A stretch of DNA of 61,319 nt. Origin: Sciscionella marina DSM 45152 (GTDB taxonomy: Bacteria; Actinomycetota; Actinomycetes; Mycobacteriales; Pseudonocardiaceae). This document shows, piece by piece, positions 49,630-59,140 of this stretch (positions within the stretch are counted from its first letter, which is position 1; each line of letters starts with the position of its first letter). The stretch spans positions 1 through 61,319 of the forward strand of contig NZ_KB905405.1 of the NCBI RefSeq assembly GCF_000379465.1. Reading direction: 5' to 3'. Position numbers and translations under genes: made by a program. Below the pieces are notes generated by a model that saw only the letters and a program-made list of their open reading frames with translations, was not told where the DNA came from and did not search any database.

Positions 49630-52419
49630 TCAACTACTCCCCGTTTCCTCATCACGCCGCAAACCCGGCGGCGTGGTTGGCGCAGCCGCCGCCCGATAGC
49701 CGCGCCGCGAGCCGGATTGCAACGCCGCGAAACGCTCCCGCAACGCCTCCGGACTTTGTTCCCAGCTCGGTCGGTCTTGCGCCCGCGGTCGCGCGCGCTC
49801 GTTCAGGGCCACGTGATCGGATCCCGCCGATCCGGGAATGTAGTTGGCGCCCGGATCACGGCGCGGCAGCCCCATCGAAGTCCGTCCTGCCGCGCTCGGA
49901 TGATTCATGGGAGCGCCCATTACCGGTAACGGCCGCGACACCGGCTGCGCCGACCCGGCGCGGTGTGCTTCCGCGTGTCCACGGCGCGCGCCAGCCTGGT
50001 AGGCAGCGAACCGGTTTCGCAACGCGTCCGGGCCCTGCTCCCAAGACTCGCGCTGCTCGTGTCGAGACGTCGGTTCCCCGTGGCCGGCCTGCCCTGGTCG
50101 GCTTACCTGCTCGGATGATGGTCCGACCATCGAGCCGGGCACGTAGTTGCTGCCCGGCTCGCGGCGCGGTAACCCCATCGAGGTTCGCCCCCTCGAGGTC
50201 GGTGCCCGCCATGCGTGCTGCGACGCGCTGGCGCGCGGTCCTGCCTCGCCGCTGGCGCTGCTGGGATGATCGATCGCAGGCAATGGCTCGTCACCGAACC
50301 AGCTGCCCGCGGCCGCGCCGGTTGCCGACATCGCCTGCACCCAGCGCTGGCCCGGCCACCCGGGGGCCGGTTGCCCGGGCCAAGCCTGCGATGGTGGTTC
50401 CGTGAGCGGCACCGGTTGCCGCGAGGTGACCAGCGTGGCAGGCAGTATGGCCAGCGCTATCAGCCCGCGCTGCTGGCCAGGCACCAACCGCACGTCGACG
50501 CCGTGCTTGTGCGCCAATCGCCCCACCACGAACAGCCCCATGTGCCGCGAGACGCCGGGCTGGATGACCGGTGGGTCCACCAGATCCGCGTTGCGCTGCG
50601 CCCGCTCATCCTCAGCGATGCCGATGCCGTAGTCGAGGATTTCCACCGCGACACCGCCCTGCGCATCCGCCGGGTATGCGCGGACCTGCACCGGTTGGTC
50701 CGGTGGGGAAAAAGTCGTCGCATTATCCAGTAACTCGGCAAGCAAATGCACCACATCGGTCACCGCCGACTCGCTGATCAACACGTCCGGCAGCCCGGGC
50801 TCGACCTCGACTCGTTCGTAGCGCTCGACTTCGGAGGCGGCCGCACGCACCACATCCAGTAACGGCATCGCCTCGGTGAACCGCCGGCTCGGTTCCTCGC
50901 CGCCGAGCACGAGCAGGTTCTCGCCGTTACGCCGCATCCGGGTAGCCAAGTGATCGAGCCGGAACAGACTCCGCAACCGGTTCGCGTCCTGCTCCTGCTT
51001 CTCGAGACCATCGATCACCTCGAGTTGGCGCTCCACCAGGGTCTGGCTGCGCCGCGAAAGGCTGACGAACAACGCGTTGATCTGGTTGCGCAGCTGCGCC
51101 TGTTCACCCGCGAGCCTCGCCGCGACCCGATGCACCTCGTCGAAGGCACGTGCCACCTGGCCCACCTCATCGACCGAGTCGACCTCGATCGGTGCCACAT
51201 GCTCGGCCACATCACCGGGCTGGTCCGAATACAGGCGGGCCACCAACGCGGGCAGCCGCTGGTCGGCGACCGCCATGGCACCGCCTCGCAGGCTCCGCAA
51301 CGGTCGAACCAGCGACCGTGCCACCATGATCGTCGCGAACAGCACGACCAACAACACCGCCAACGCGACCACCCCGGCGATGATCGCGTTGCGCACAGCG
51401 GTCCCGGCGAGCTCCGCCGCCCGATCGCTGACCGACCCGATCAAGCCCCGCTCCACCACACGGACCTTGTCAAGTGTGCCGGACACCGCGCCCGCCCACG
51501 TTTGCGCAGCGTTGCCCGGCGCACCGGCGATCCACCGGCCATCAGAGCTGGTGACCTGATTGAGCATCGCCTGTGTCTCGTCGATATCCTGCCCGGTCAC
51601 GACGTAGGCGTACCGCTGCTGCTCTGCCCCGGTCGCAGCGACCTGGAACTGCTGGTAAGCGCTTTGCTGCGCCGAAACGGCCGCGTTCAACTCGGCCAGC
51701 CCGCCGAGCTCGAACCCTTTCGCGCGCAACGCCGAGCCCACCAGGCTGCGTTGGATCCCCACCTGCAGCTTCAGCCTGGAAATATCCCCGAGTGCCCGCA
51801 CCGAGGACAACAATCCCGGATCGGCGGTCTCCGCGGCGATCTCGTCATCCACCGCCAGCAAATCGGCGATGATGTCGGTGTATTTCTGAATCACCACATT
51901 GACTGGCAGTCGACTTTGCTCCACAGTGCTGCGCAAACTGGGTAACTCACCGATGCGAAACGCCGCCGTGCCTGCCCGCGCCCGCACCGGCGCCGGGTAG
52001 CGCCCACCCACCCCGAGGTCAGCACGACGCAGCTCGCCGGTCAACGCATCGTCCACACCCCGATACGCCGACCGCAGTGCCCCCTTCCCGTTCGCCGGTC
52101 GACCGGTCGCCGCGAAGGCAGCGGCAGCAGTCTGTTCGGCCTCGAGTTGCGCCGCGGCAGCGGTCAGTGAGCCGCCAAGGCGAGCCAGCGCCTCGGTATG
52201 CCGATCGCCGAGCGCGTTGCCAACCGCACCGACGACCCCGAACACACCAAAACCCAGAGCCACCAAGGTGGGCACCAGGATCAGCGCAACCAGCCGCCGA
52301 CGAACCGGCCAGTCCCGTAACCGCCGCCAACCACCCTGTGCACCACCGACACCCCTGCCCCCGTCGGTGAGCACAGTTTGCCCAGTGCTCTTGCCCCTTG
52401 CCGCGCCGCGGTCAGCCAA
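49630..52419 (-). CDS. Conservon sensor histidine kinase with nitrate/nitrite-sensing-type domain and C-terminal tandem repeat
   Basis: Up to 929 residues (TTG 52419; an internal GTG at 52374 is possible). Two membrane helices: LVALILVPTLVALGFGVFG (about 43-62) and IIAGVVALAVLLVVLFATIM (about 345-364). The extracellular part between them is the helical NIT-type nitrate/nitrite sensor. HAMP follows, then phospho-acceptor His in LFRLDHLATRMRRNGENLLV, N box LAELLDNATTFSPP, G1 ILDYGIGI and G2 SRHMGLFVVGRLAHKHG. The C-terminal 270 residues are Pro/Gly-rich and hold two copies of a module (742-815, 843-908) starting RTSMGLPRR and ending in W-E-Q-x-P-x-A-L-R-x-R-F-A-A. First gene of the operon. Confidence 0.9.
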   Translation of the reverse strand: MADRGAARGKSTGQTVLTDGGRGVGGAQGGWRRLRDWPVRRRLVALILVPTLVALGFGVFGVVGAVGNALGDRHTEALARLGGSLTAAAAQLEAEQTAAAAFAATGRPANGKGALRSAYRGVDDALTGELRRADLGVGGRYPAPVRARAGTAAFRIGELPSLRSTVEQSRLPVNVVIQKYTDIIADLLAVDDEIAAETADPGLLSSVRALGDISRLKLQVGIQRSLVGSALRAKGFELGGLAELNAAVSAQQSAYQQFQVAATGAEQQRYAYVVTGQDIDETQAMLNQVTSSDGRWIAGAPGNAAQTWAGAVSGTLDKVRVVERGLIGSVSDRAAELAGTAVRNAIIAGVVALAVLLVVLFATIMVARSLVRPLRSLRGGAMAVADQRLPALVARLYSDQPGDVAEHVAPIEVDSVDEVGQVARAFDEVHRVAARLAGEQAQLRNQINALFVSLSRRSQTLVERQLEVIDGLEKQEQDANRLRSLFRLDHLATRMRRNGENLLVLGGEEPSRRFTEAMPLLDVVRAAASEVERYERVEVEPGLPDVLISESAVTDVVHLLAELLDNATTFSPPDQPVQVRAYPADAQGGVAVEILDYGIGIAEDERAQRNADLVDPPVIQPGVSRHMGLFVVGRLAHKHGVDVRLVPGQQRGLIALAILPATLVTSRQPVPLTEPPSQAWPGQPAPGWPGQRWVQAMSATGAAAGSWFGDEPLPAIDHPSSASGEAGPRASASQHAWRAPTSRGRTSMGLPRREPGSNYVPGSMVGPSSEQVSRPGQAGHGEPTSRHEQRESWEQGPDALRNRFAAYQAGARRGHAEAHRAGSAQPVSRPLPVMGAPMNHPSAAGRTSMGLPRRDPGANYIPGSAGSDHVALNERARPRAQDRPSWEQSPEALRERFAALQSGSRRGYRAAAAPTTPPGLRRDEETGSS

Positions 52420-52803
52420 TCCACACGCCGTTCCCGGAAGCGATGCTCATCGCCACCATCCTCACATCGGCCCTGGTTCCTACAACACCGATTCCTACCA
52501 GCATTTCAGAGCGTACCTACACCGACGACCACAGGTAGTTAGCCTAGCTCAACAACAAGGTCTTCCACGACCCCGAATACGGTGAACAAACCGACACCGC
52601 TCCAACCGGCCATGTTTCCGTGGCGACCGTAACGCGGCCGGTGGTGATCGCCTTGTCAGTGCCGGATCGAGTCGCCCTGCCGGTCGGCGTGCGTATCGGC
52701 GCACACCCGGCCGTCCGGCGTCCCGGCGGGTGCGGCCCCGCCATCCACGCAAGTATGAGGCGCTGCCGTCGGTGGCGCCCTGGCCGACCACCACAATGCA
52801 AAA
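52420..52803. other. Upstream region of the conservon operon, no gene seen
   Basis: Should contain the promoter of the histidine kinase gene. Short frames on both strands do not resemble proteins. No clear operator found. Confidence 0.4.
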
Positions 52804-52989
52804 TTACGTCTCCACGAGCACGGTTTCATTCGCCAATGCGCGCAATACCGGGGTGAAAGCTCCTACGCCGGGCACCCCGACGATACGGCCGAACAGCGTC
52901 GCGGTCGCCGCGATCCACCGGATGGAGGTGCTCGGCTGGTCGCGACCGATACGCACCTTGGCCAGTTCCTCCACAGCGGTCGCCAGCAC
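52804..52989 (-). pseudogene. Unrecognised C-terminal protein fragment
   Basis: 61 residues in a frame with strongly G/C-ending codons: AVEELAKVRIGRDQPSTSIR, WIAATATLFGRIVGVPGVG, then AFTPVLRALANETVLVE and a stop. Protein-like and possibly the end of a larger enzyme, but an in-frame stop lies 12 codons upstream of its GTG and I do not recognise the family. Confidence 0.35.
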
Positions 52990-53019
52990 ACGGCGCGCGG
53001 CGGCGGACCCTGCTACCGT

Positions 53020-55125
53020 TCAGGATTCCTGGTGCGGGACATCCACCGAGCCTTTTGGAGTGTTGTTTGTGCGGTGCAGCCTGTGTTGCAGGATTATGTC
53101 GAGTTGATTCGTGTCGTTGGCACGAACGGCCAGCGATCTTCTCACCGGCGGATACCCTGAGGCGATCAAGGTGTAGTTCCCCTCGTCGACTTCGGGAAAG
53201 TGGTATGCGCCGCTGTCATTGCTGATGACACTGTTGTGGATATTGCCTGTGTCATCGACCAAAGTCACCAGCGCCTCGGCGACCGGGGCTGCATCGGTGG
53301 CGCGGCGGACGAAGCCCGTGACCGAGGTGCGGACCTGCAGGGGTATATCGACCGTGACAGTACCTGCCTCGGGCACCGTCACGGTCTGTACGGCTGGTGG
53401 TTTGTCGACAGGGGCTGCGGTGACGATGTAATCACCGCCGAGCACGCCTTGAAAATGATAACGGCCGTCTCGATCGGTTCGGTCGGTATCGGTGACCATT
53501 CCCTGCGTGTCCACCAAGGTGACGGTCACGGAGTCCCATTTCTTGCCTGCAGCGACGACAGTTCCCTGCAGCACACTTGCACCGTCGAGTTCGAGTTCGA
53601 GCGCGACGGGTTCGCCTCGCAACTGGACGGCTTTCGCTTCGGGACGCATGCCGTGTGCGTACGCGATGAGTACGAAGGATCCGTCCGGGGCACCTACGAG
53701 GGCGTAACGGCCGTCCGAACCGGATACACCGAGCGCGTGCTGTCGACCATCGTGGTTGATCAGCGTAAGGGTAGCCCCGGTCAACGGTGTGAGTCGGGCA
53801 TCGCGCACATGGCCGTAGACGACGTTGCCTTCCGATGGCGACCGTGCTTCTCCCGCCCCGTAGACCCCCTGGGGCGCCACTCCCGGGCTGTGGGGTTCTT
53901 CGGGTTCACTTTGTTTCTCGTATCCGGCGGAATTGATCAGCCGGTGAGCGGTCGCGAGTACGACTGCCCCGAGTAGTACCGCGCCGGCTCCGATACCGAA
54001 GGGAAGATGGTCGCCGTAGGCTGCTGCCAGTATTCCGGCTACCCAGGGGGCCAAACCACCACCAAGAAAGCGCACGAAACTGTAGGCCGCGGAGGCGGTT
54101 GGCCGAGCGACGGGCGATACGCTCATGACGGTCGCGGTGACCAAAGTGTTGTTCATACCGATAAACGCGCCACTGATGACTACACAGACGATCACCACGA
54201 GCGGGCGCTCGACCCAGATGGCGATCGCGGCGACGTCGATCGCCATCAGCACCAAAGTCAAGTACAACGACCGCGCCGTACCGATCGCACGTTCGGCCCG
54301 CGGTGCGACGAATACCGCGAAGATCGCCACCAGTAGGCCCCAGCCGAAGAAGACGAAACCCAGCTGGTGCACACCGATGTGCATCGGGTACGGCGCATAC
54401 CCCAGGATGGTGAAGAATCCCCAGTTGTACAGCAGCGCCGTCAAGGAAACGGTTAACAGACCACGGTGGCGTAACGCCTTGACCGGTGCGGACAGAGGTG
54501 TCCGTTGCGCTGGTCTCGGCGTTGGCGACAGCAAGGTGACGACCATGATCAGGGCGATCGCCATCAACACCGCCACACCGAAGAATGGCCCACGCCAGCT
54601 GACCCCACCGAGCAAACCGCCGACCAGGGGGCCGAGCGCGATGCCGAAGCCGAGTGCGGCCTCGTAAAGCATGATCGCGCCTTCGAACCCGCCGCTGGCC
54701 GCGCCCACGATGACCGCCAGCGAGGTCGCGATGAACAGGGCATTGCCCAGTCCCCAGCCAGCGCGGAAGCCGATGATGCCGTCAACACCGCTCGACAACC
54801 CGGCCAGCGCTGCGAACACCACAATGATGATCAGCCCGGTGACCAGGGTTTTCTTCGCGCCAATTCGACTCGAAACCCAACCAGTGACCAGCATCGCTAC
54901 CGAGGTCACCAACAGGTAACTGGTGAACAGCAACGAGACCTGAGATGGTGAGGCATGCAACTGGGATGCCATCGTCGGCAGGATCGGGTCGACCAGCCCG
55001 ATCCCCATGAACGAAACGACACAAGCAAATGCGACCGCCCACACCGACCGTGGCTGCCGCAAGAAGCTGGGCCTTCGTCCAGTCGTCTGTTCCGTTGCAT
55101 TCGTCTCGACCGTCCGGCTGGTCAT
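53020..55125 (-). CDS. MFS transporter fused to three carboxypeptidase-regulatory-like (beta-sandwich) repeats
   Basis: 701 residues. Residues 25-405 are a 12-helix drug:H+ antiporter-type MFS (FMGIGLVDPILPTMASQLHA; GWVSSRIGAKKTLVTGLII; YEAALGFGIALGPLVGGLLG). After a polar linker three CarboxypepD_reg-type modules follow: NVVYGHVRDARLTPLTGATL with GSDGRYALVGAPDGSFVLI; LQGTVVAAGKKWDSVTVTLV with RDGRYHFQGVLGGDYIVT; VTGFVRRATDAAPVAEALVT with DSGAYHFPEVDEGNYTLI. The start overlaps the MarR stop (ATGA). With 12 helices the C-terminus should be cytoplasmic, odd for such extracellular-type modules. Confidence 0.9.
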   Translation of the reverse strand: MTSRTVETNATEQTTGRRPSFLRQPRSVWAVAFACVVSFMGIGLVDPILPTMASQLHASPSQVSLLFTSYLLVTSVAMLVTGWVSSRIGAKKTLVTGLIIIVVFAALAGLSSGVDGIIGFRAGWGLGNALFIATSLAVIVGAASGGFEGAIMLYEAALGFGIALGPLVGGLLGGVSWRGPFFGVAVLMAIALIMVVTLLSPTPRPAQRTPLSAPVKALRHRGLLTVSLTALLYNWGFFTILGYAPYPMHIGVHQLGFVFFGWGLLVAIFAVFVAPRAERAIGTARSLYLTLVLMAIDVAAIAIWVERPLVVIVCVVISGAFIGMNNTLVTATVMSVSPVARPTASAAYSFVRFLGGGLAPWVAGILAAAYGDHLPFGIGAGAVLLGAVVLATAHRLINSAGYEKQSEPEEPHSPGVAPQGVYGAGEARSPSEGNVVYGHVRDARLTPLTGATLTLINHDGRQHALGVSGSDGRYALVGAPDGSFVLIAYAHGMRPEAKAVQLRGEPVALELELDGASVLQGTVVAAGKKWDSVTVTLVDTQGMVTDTDRTDRDGRYHFQGVLGGDYIVTAAPVDKPPAVQTVTVPEAGTVTVDIPLQVRTSVTGFVRRATDAAPVAEALVTLVDDTGNIHNSVISNDSGAYHFPEVDEGNYTLIASGYPPVRRSLAVRANDTNQLDIILQHRLHRTNNTPKGSVDVPHQES

Positions 55126-55754
55126 TCGATACCACCGCTACCGGCACTGCCCCCGCATCGTCCAGCATCCCGCTCACGGCGACCGGGATGCCGCCGACGG
55201 AGCGATCCGGCATGATCTCGCCCGGCCGCACCCGACTCCCCGGACCTGTCCGCAACGGTGCCGCGGTCGATTCCGTGGTCGATGGATTCGGTCATCGCAG
55301 CCCTCGCAGCCGCGAGCGCCATCGGCACCGCTTCCGGATCAACCAGTTTCCGCAACGCGGCGGCCGCCGCCACCAGCGCACGCACCTCTGACTCATCCAG
55401 ATCCCCGATCAGACTGCACAAGAATGCTCGCCGACTCTGCTGGCGACGCGCCAGCAGCTCTCGCCCTTTCGGGGTGATCGCGATTAACACGCTCCGGCCG
55501 TCCATCGGATCGGTCTCGCGACACACCAGCCCTTGCCGTTGCAAACGCGCGATCATCGTCGTCATCGAGGGCTGACTGACACCCTGCTGTTGCGCGAGCT
55601 CGGTCAACCTATGACGCCCAGAGTTATCCAGCGTGGACAATGTGCTCACCGCCGTGAAACTCAGTTCACGCAGCGCTGCGGTCTGCCGGAGGACAAAGCG
55701 GGTGATCCCGTCCAGCGCCTCCGCCGCCTCGACCCGTTCGCTCGATGAAACCAC
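55122..55754 (-). CDS. MarR family transcriptional regulator
   Basis: 210 residues. Winged helix: LTELAQQQGVSQPSMTTMIA, RLQRQGLVCRETDPMDGRSV, LIAITPKGRELLARRQQSRR, flanked by dimerisation helices. The last 50 residues (Arg/Gly-rich) are longer than usual. Encoded with the MFS transporter, it probably represses both genes from the operator upstream and releases on ligand binding. Confidence 0.9.
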   Translation of the reverse strand: MVSSSERVEAAEALDGITRFVLRQTAALRELSFTAVSTLSTLDNSGRHRLTELAQQQGVSQPSMTTMIARLQRQGLVCRETDPMDGRSVLIAITPKGRELLARRQQSRRAFLCSLIGDLDESEVRALVAAAAALRKLVDPEAVPMALAAARAAMTESIDHGIDRGTVADRSGESGAAGRDHAGSLRRRHPGRRERDAGRCGGSAGSGGIE

Positions 55755-56140
55755 AAGAAAAATTATATAGCCACCCTATGTACCTAGTCTAGACCACGAA
55801 AGAAAACTGGAACCCTCGACAACAACGGATACGACATGGGCCTTGCCTCGGGACACAGAAGTCTTGGCGTATCACAGGCTTCGGGGATCGGATGCCTCTT
55901 GATTCAGAACGCGGCCAGGACCAGACGGGAGCGCAAACCTCTGACAACTCAGCCCGTCACAGGCAGCAGGAAGCCCGCGCGTGACCCCGATACGGCCCCC
56001 TGGGGCAGCTACGACCACTGATCATCCGGCCAATCAAACCGGTCATCCCATACATGTCGGAAGCTCAAACCTGTTTCCGGGTGCGGAGGTCCCGCAGAGA
56101 CACCGCTGCGGCTCGTGGCCGAGGCGGTTCCGAAACACTG
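55755..56140. other. Intergenic region between two MarR genes
   Basis: Holds the operator above; the rest shows no coding signal. Confidence 0.45.
55764..55782. promoter_or_regulatory. MarR operator upstream of marR-MFS operon
   Basis: TATATAG (55764-55770) and CTATGTA (55776-55782) form an inverted repeat matching at 6 of 7 positions around a 5 nt spacer, the usual size for MarR sites, in an AT-rich patch about 10 nt from the marR start. CTAG-T-CTAG at 55784-55792 adds a second small palindrome. Confidence 0.6.
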
Positions 56141-56599
56141 TTACCGGTCGTCGGCGATGAGTGCCTCGAGGGGCTCGAGCGCGCCGAGGATGGTCTCGCG
56201 TTCCTCCGGGGTGAGGCGGTTGAGGCGCCTGCGCAGTTCCTGCATGCGGGTGGAGCGCCTTTCCTGGATGACATCGCGGCCGAGTTCGGTCGGCGCGACG
56301 AGAGAAGCCCGCCCATCGGCGGGATCGGGTTCGCGCGCGACATAGCCCTTGGTCACGAGGGCGGCGATCATCCTGGACAAGGTCGGCGCCGCGACACGCT
56401 CACGATTGGCGAGGTCGCCGAGGCGCATGGCATCGGAGCTGACGAGGGTGGCGAGCGCGGAGACGGCGCCGTGACCGAGCCCGTATATATCACCGCATCT
56501 GCGCAGGGACCTGGACAATCGTCCGACGACGAGATACAACCGCGTGGTCACCTCGTCGGAGGCTTCGGCTTGTTCGATCGGCAATTGTTCAGTCGCCAT
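56141..56599 (-). CDS. MarR family transcriptional regulator (second)
   Basis: 152 residues from ATG 56599. VVGRLSRSLRRCGDIYGLGH, AVSALATLVSSDAMRLGDLA, RVAAPTLSRMIAALVTKGYV and REPDPADGRASLVAPTELGR make the winged helix; C-terminal coiled region EERETILGALEPLEAL. No partner gene is next to it, so it may control a distant target. The frame upstream to 56695 is not family-like. Confidence 0.9.
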   Translation of the reverse strand: MATEQLPIEQAEASDEVTTRLYLVVGRLSRSLRRCGDIYGLGHGAVSALATLVSSDAMRLGDLANRERVAAPTLSRMIAALVTKGYVAREPDPADGRASLVAPTELGRDVIQERRSTRMQELRRRLNRLTPEERETILGALEPLEALIADDR

Positions 56600-57222
56600 G
56601 TCCCGTGTCCTCTCCGGACTGTGCCGGCAACGATCAAACCATCCGTTATGTTCCGATTCTTTCACGTGTCTGCGCATCCGTACGTAATAGGACACGATGT
56701 CCGACGCTTCGGTTCGTCGGCATCAAAAGCCTGGTACACGCTGTCAAGCCGCGGGGTGCGGAGCGTCAGCAACGACTTAGCTGCGGAGCCACCTTCTTTG
56801 GGATGGTTGGTGTCCATCAGGCTGACCGGTTCATCTGAGCATCGCCTGCTCATCGAATGGCGGGCGCGAGTGCCTGTGTGGGCACTGGCGAACGGCGTGG
56901 TGGTCCTGAACGAGGGGAGGTGATCTCCTCGAGGGTGGGTGGCGAGATTTGCCAGTATCCGCCTTACCGACGCACGCGGCAAAACGGACCTGGAGGCCCC
57001 GCTTGAGGCTCGGCCGAGCTGGCGCTCCGTGTGCTGGGCTGTTGCTTCAAGCATGGGGCGCCTGCTTCGCGTCGGTCTTCGGGAATGTTCCACCCGATGA
57101 CCCGCGGACGCTGTTCGTAGCGGAACAGTCACTCGTCTGCAGGATGGTGGCCGATCACGAAAGGTCTAGGGTGATAGTTAGTTAACGTAAACAACATCTC
57201 GTGGTTATTTGGTGGTAACGAT
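56600..57222. other. Long gene-free stretch
   Basis: About 620 nt. Open frames exist on both strands (for example minus-strand residues AKSLLTLRTPRLDSVYQAFD) but none matches a family I know. The last 50 nt are AT-richer (TTAGTTAACGTAAACAAC) and should carry the asparagine synthetase promoter. Confidence 0.4.
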
Positions 57223-59058
57223 ATGTGCGGTATTACCGGATGGGTGTCGTTTCGTCGCGATCTGACAACGCAGCAGGCGGAGCTGGACACGATGACGGAA
57301 ACGATGTCCTGCCGCGGACCGGACGCGACAGGCACCTGGTACGCACGGCATGCCGCACTCGGGCACCGCAGGCTCGCGGTGATCGACCTGCCCGGTGGTG
57401 CTCAGCCGATGGCCATCGACACCGGGCAGGGCGCGGTGGCGATGGTCTACTCCGGTGAGGCCTACAACTTCACCGAACTGCGTGACGAGCTGCGGCGGCG
57501 CGGCGCCAGATTCGACACCGACTCGGACACCGAGGTGGTGCTGCGCGGGTATGTGGAGTGGGGCGAGGCGGTCGCCGAACGGTTGAACGGCATGTACGCC
57601 TTCGCCATCTGGGACACGCGCAACGAAAAGCTGGTCATGATCCGGGACCGGATGGGCATCAAGCCGTTCTACTACTACCAGACCGCGGACGGTGTGCTGT
57701 TCGGCTCCGAACCGAAGGCGATCCTGGCCAACCCGCTGGCCGAACACGTGGTCGGACTGGATGGGCTGCGGGAGATCTTCGCCTTCGCCAAGACACCCGG
57801 CCATGCGATCTGGGAGGGCATGCGCGAACTGCGACCCGGCCACGTTGCCACCGTGGACCACAACGGACTGCGCGAAACCCGCTACTGGCAGCTGGAAGTC
57901 GGTGAGCACGCCGACGACCAGCAGGCGACCGTGACGCATGTGCGCGAGCTGCTCGACGACATCGTGCGGCGTCAGTTGGTCGCCGACGTGCCGCGCTGCA
58001 CGTTGCTGTCCGGCGGGCTGGATTCCTCGGCGATGACAGCGCTGGCCGCCGGTCAACTGCAGGAACAGGGCGAGGTGGTACGCAGTTTCGCGGTGGACTT
58101 CCCCAACCAGGCAGAGCACTTCCGTGCCGAGGACGTCAGTCCAACCCAGGACACTCCGTACGTGCACGCGGTCGCCGAGCACATCGTCTGCGAGCACGAG
58201 GACATCGTCCTGGACGGTGCCGCCATGGCCGATCCGGCGGTGCGGGCCGCCGCCGTGGGCGCCCGGGACTTCCCGCTCGGAATGGGAGATCGGGACAACT
58301 CGCTGTACCTGCTGTTCAAGGCGATCCGGGGGAAATCGACCGTGGCGTTGTCCGGCGAGTCCGCGGACGAGGTCTTCGGCGGCTACCCCTGGTTCCACGA
58401 CGAGGCGCAACGCACCGCGGACACCTTCCCGTGGCTGGCCAACCCGCGCTCGCCGATCAACGCCACCGGTCTGATGAACGCCGAACTCGCCGGGAAGCTC
58501 GAACTGGATACCTACAAGGCCGACCGGTACCGGGAAGCGCTTCGCGAAGTCCCCCACAAGGACTCCGAGACCGGGCTGGAACGGCGGATGCGTGAGGTGT
58601 GCTATCTGCACCTGACCCGGATGGTGCAGAGCCTGCTCGACCGCAAGGACCGGATGTCCATGGCCGTTGGCCTGGAGGTCCGAGTGCCCTTCTGCGACCA
58701 CCGGCTCGTGCAGTACGTGTTCAACACACCCTGGTCACTGAAGACCTACGACGGGCGGGAGAAAAGCATCCTGCGCGGCGCCACCCGCGACCTGCTTCCC
58801 GAATCCGTGGCCGACCGGAAGAAAAGCGGTTACCCGGGCAGCTTCGACCCCGGTTACCTGACCGCCATCCAGGGACACGTCCAAGACCTGCTCGCCAGCG
58901 ACCACCAAGTCCTCGACTTCTACGACCAGGACGCCGTCAAAGCCGCCACCACCGCGACCATCACCGCGATCACCAACACACAGAGGTCCGGACTCGAACG
59001 TATCCTCGACTTCGCCACCTGGCTCGATCTCCGCAAGCCCATCCTGAAACTCGACTGA
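57223..59058 (+). CDS. asnB: Asparagine synthase (glutamine-hydrolysing)
   Basis: 611 residues, standard AsnB length. N-terminal Ntn glutaminase: MCGITGWVSF with Cys2 nucleophile, SCRGPDATGTWY, GHRRLAVIDLPGGAQPM; C-terminal ATP-PPase domain: TLLSGGLDSSAMTALAAGQL (PP loop), LSGESADEVFGGYPWF and DRMSMAVGLEVRVPFCDHRL. Converts aspartate, glutamine and ATP to asparagine. Monocistronic here; no cluster genes suggest a special amide-transfer role. Confidence 0.93.
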   Translation: MCGITGWVSFRRDLTTQQAELDTMTETMSCRGPDATGTWYARHAALGHRRLAVIDLPGGAQPMAIDTGQGAVAMVYSGEAYNFTELRDELRRRGARFDTDSDTEVVLRGYVEWGEAVAERLNGMYAFAIWDTRNEKLVMIRDRMGIKPFYYYQTADGVLFGSEPKAILANPLAEHVVGLDGLREIFAFAKTPGHAIWEGMRELRPGHVATVDHNGLRETRYWQLEVGEHADDQQATVTHVRELLDDIVRRQLVADVPRCTLLSGGLDSSAMTALAAGQLQEQGEVVRSFAVDFPNQAEHFRAEDVSPTQDTPYVHAVAEHIVCEHEDIVLDGAAMADPAVRAAAVGARDFPLGMGDRDNSLYLLFKAIRGKSTVALSGESADEVFGGYPWFHDEAQRTADTFPWLANPRSPINATGLMNAELAGKLELDTYKADRYREALREVPHKDSETGLERRMREVCYLHLTRMVQSLLDRKDRMSMAVGLEVRVPFCDHRLVQYVFNTPWSLKTYDGREKSILRGATRDLLPESVADRKKSGYPGSFDPGYLTAIQGHVQDLLASDHQVLDFYDQDAVKAATTATITAITNTQRSGLERILDFATWLDLRKPILKLD

Positions 59059-59140
59059 TCGCAGGACACGCCGCACAGGTTTCTGCGGAAATGGGTGATT
59101 CTTCGGGACTTTCGCTTGAGCGGTGTTTCCGGCTGTGTTG

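Noticed and set aside
52620-52856. Plus-strand frame in the region before the conservon
   Set aside because: Arg/Pro-rich low-complexity residues, no ribosome site, no family match.
56662-57132. Minus-strand frame of 156 residues before asnB
   Set aside because: Ser/Arg-rich, no recognisable domain; only the last 45 residues look protein-like, too little to call.
57205-58701. 498-residue minus-strand frame opposite asnB
   Set aside because: Shadow of a textbook AsnB; no independent signal.
57223-59058. asnB as part of a peptide-antibiotic cluster
   Set aside because: No NRPS, lanthipeptide or amidotransferase partner genes nearby; neighbours are MarR regulators and insertion sequences.
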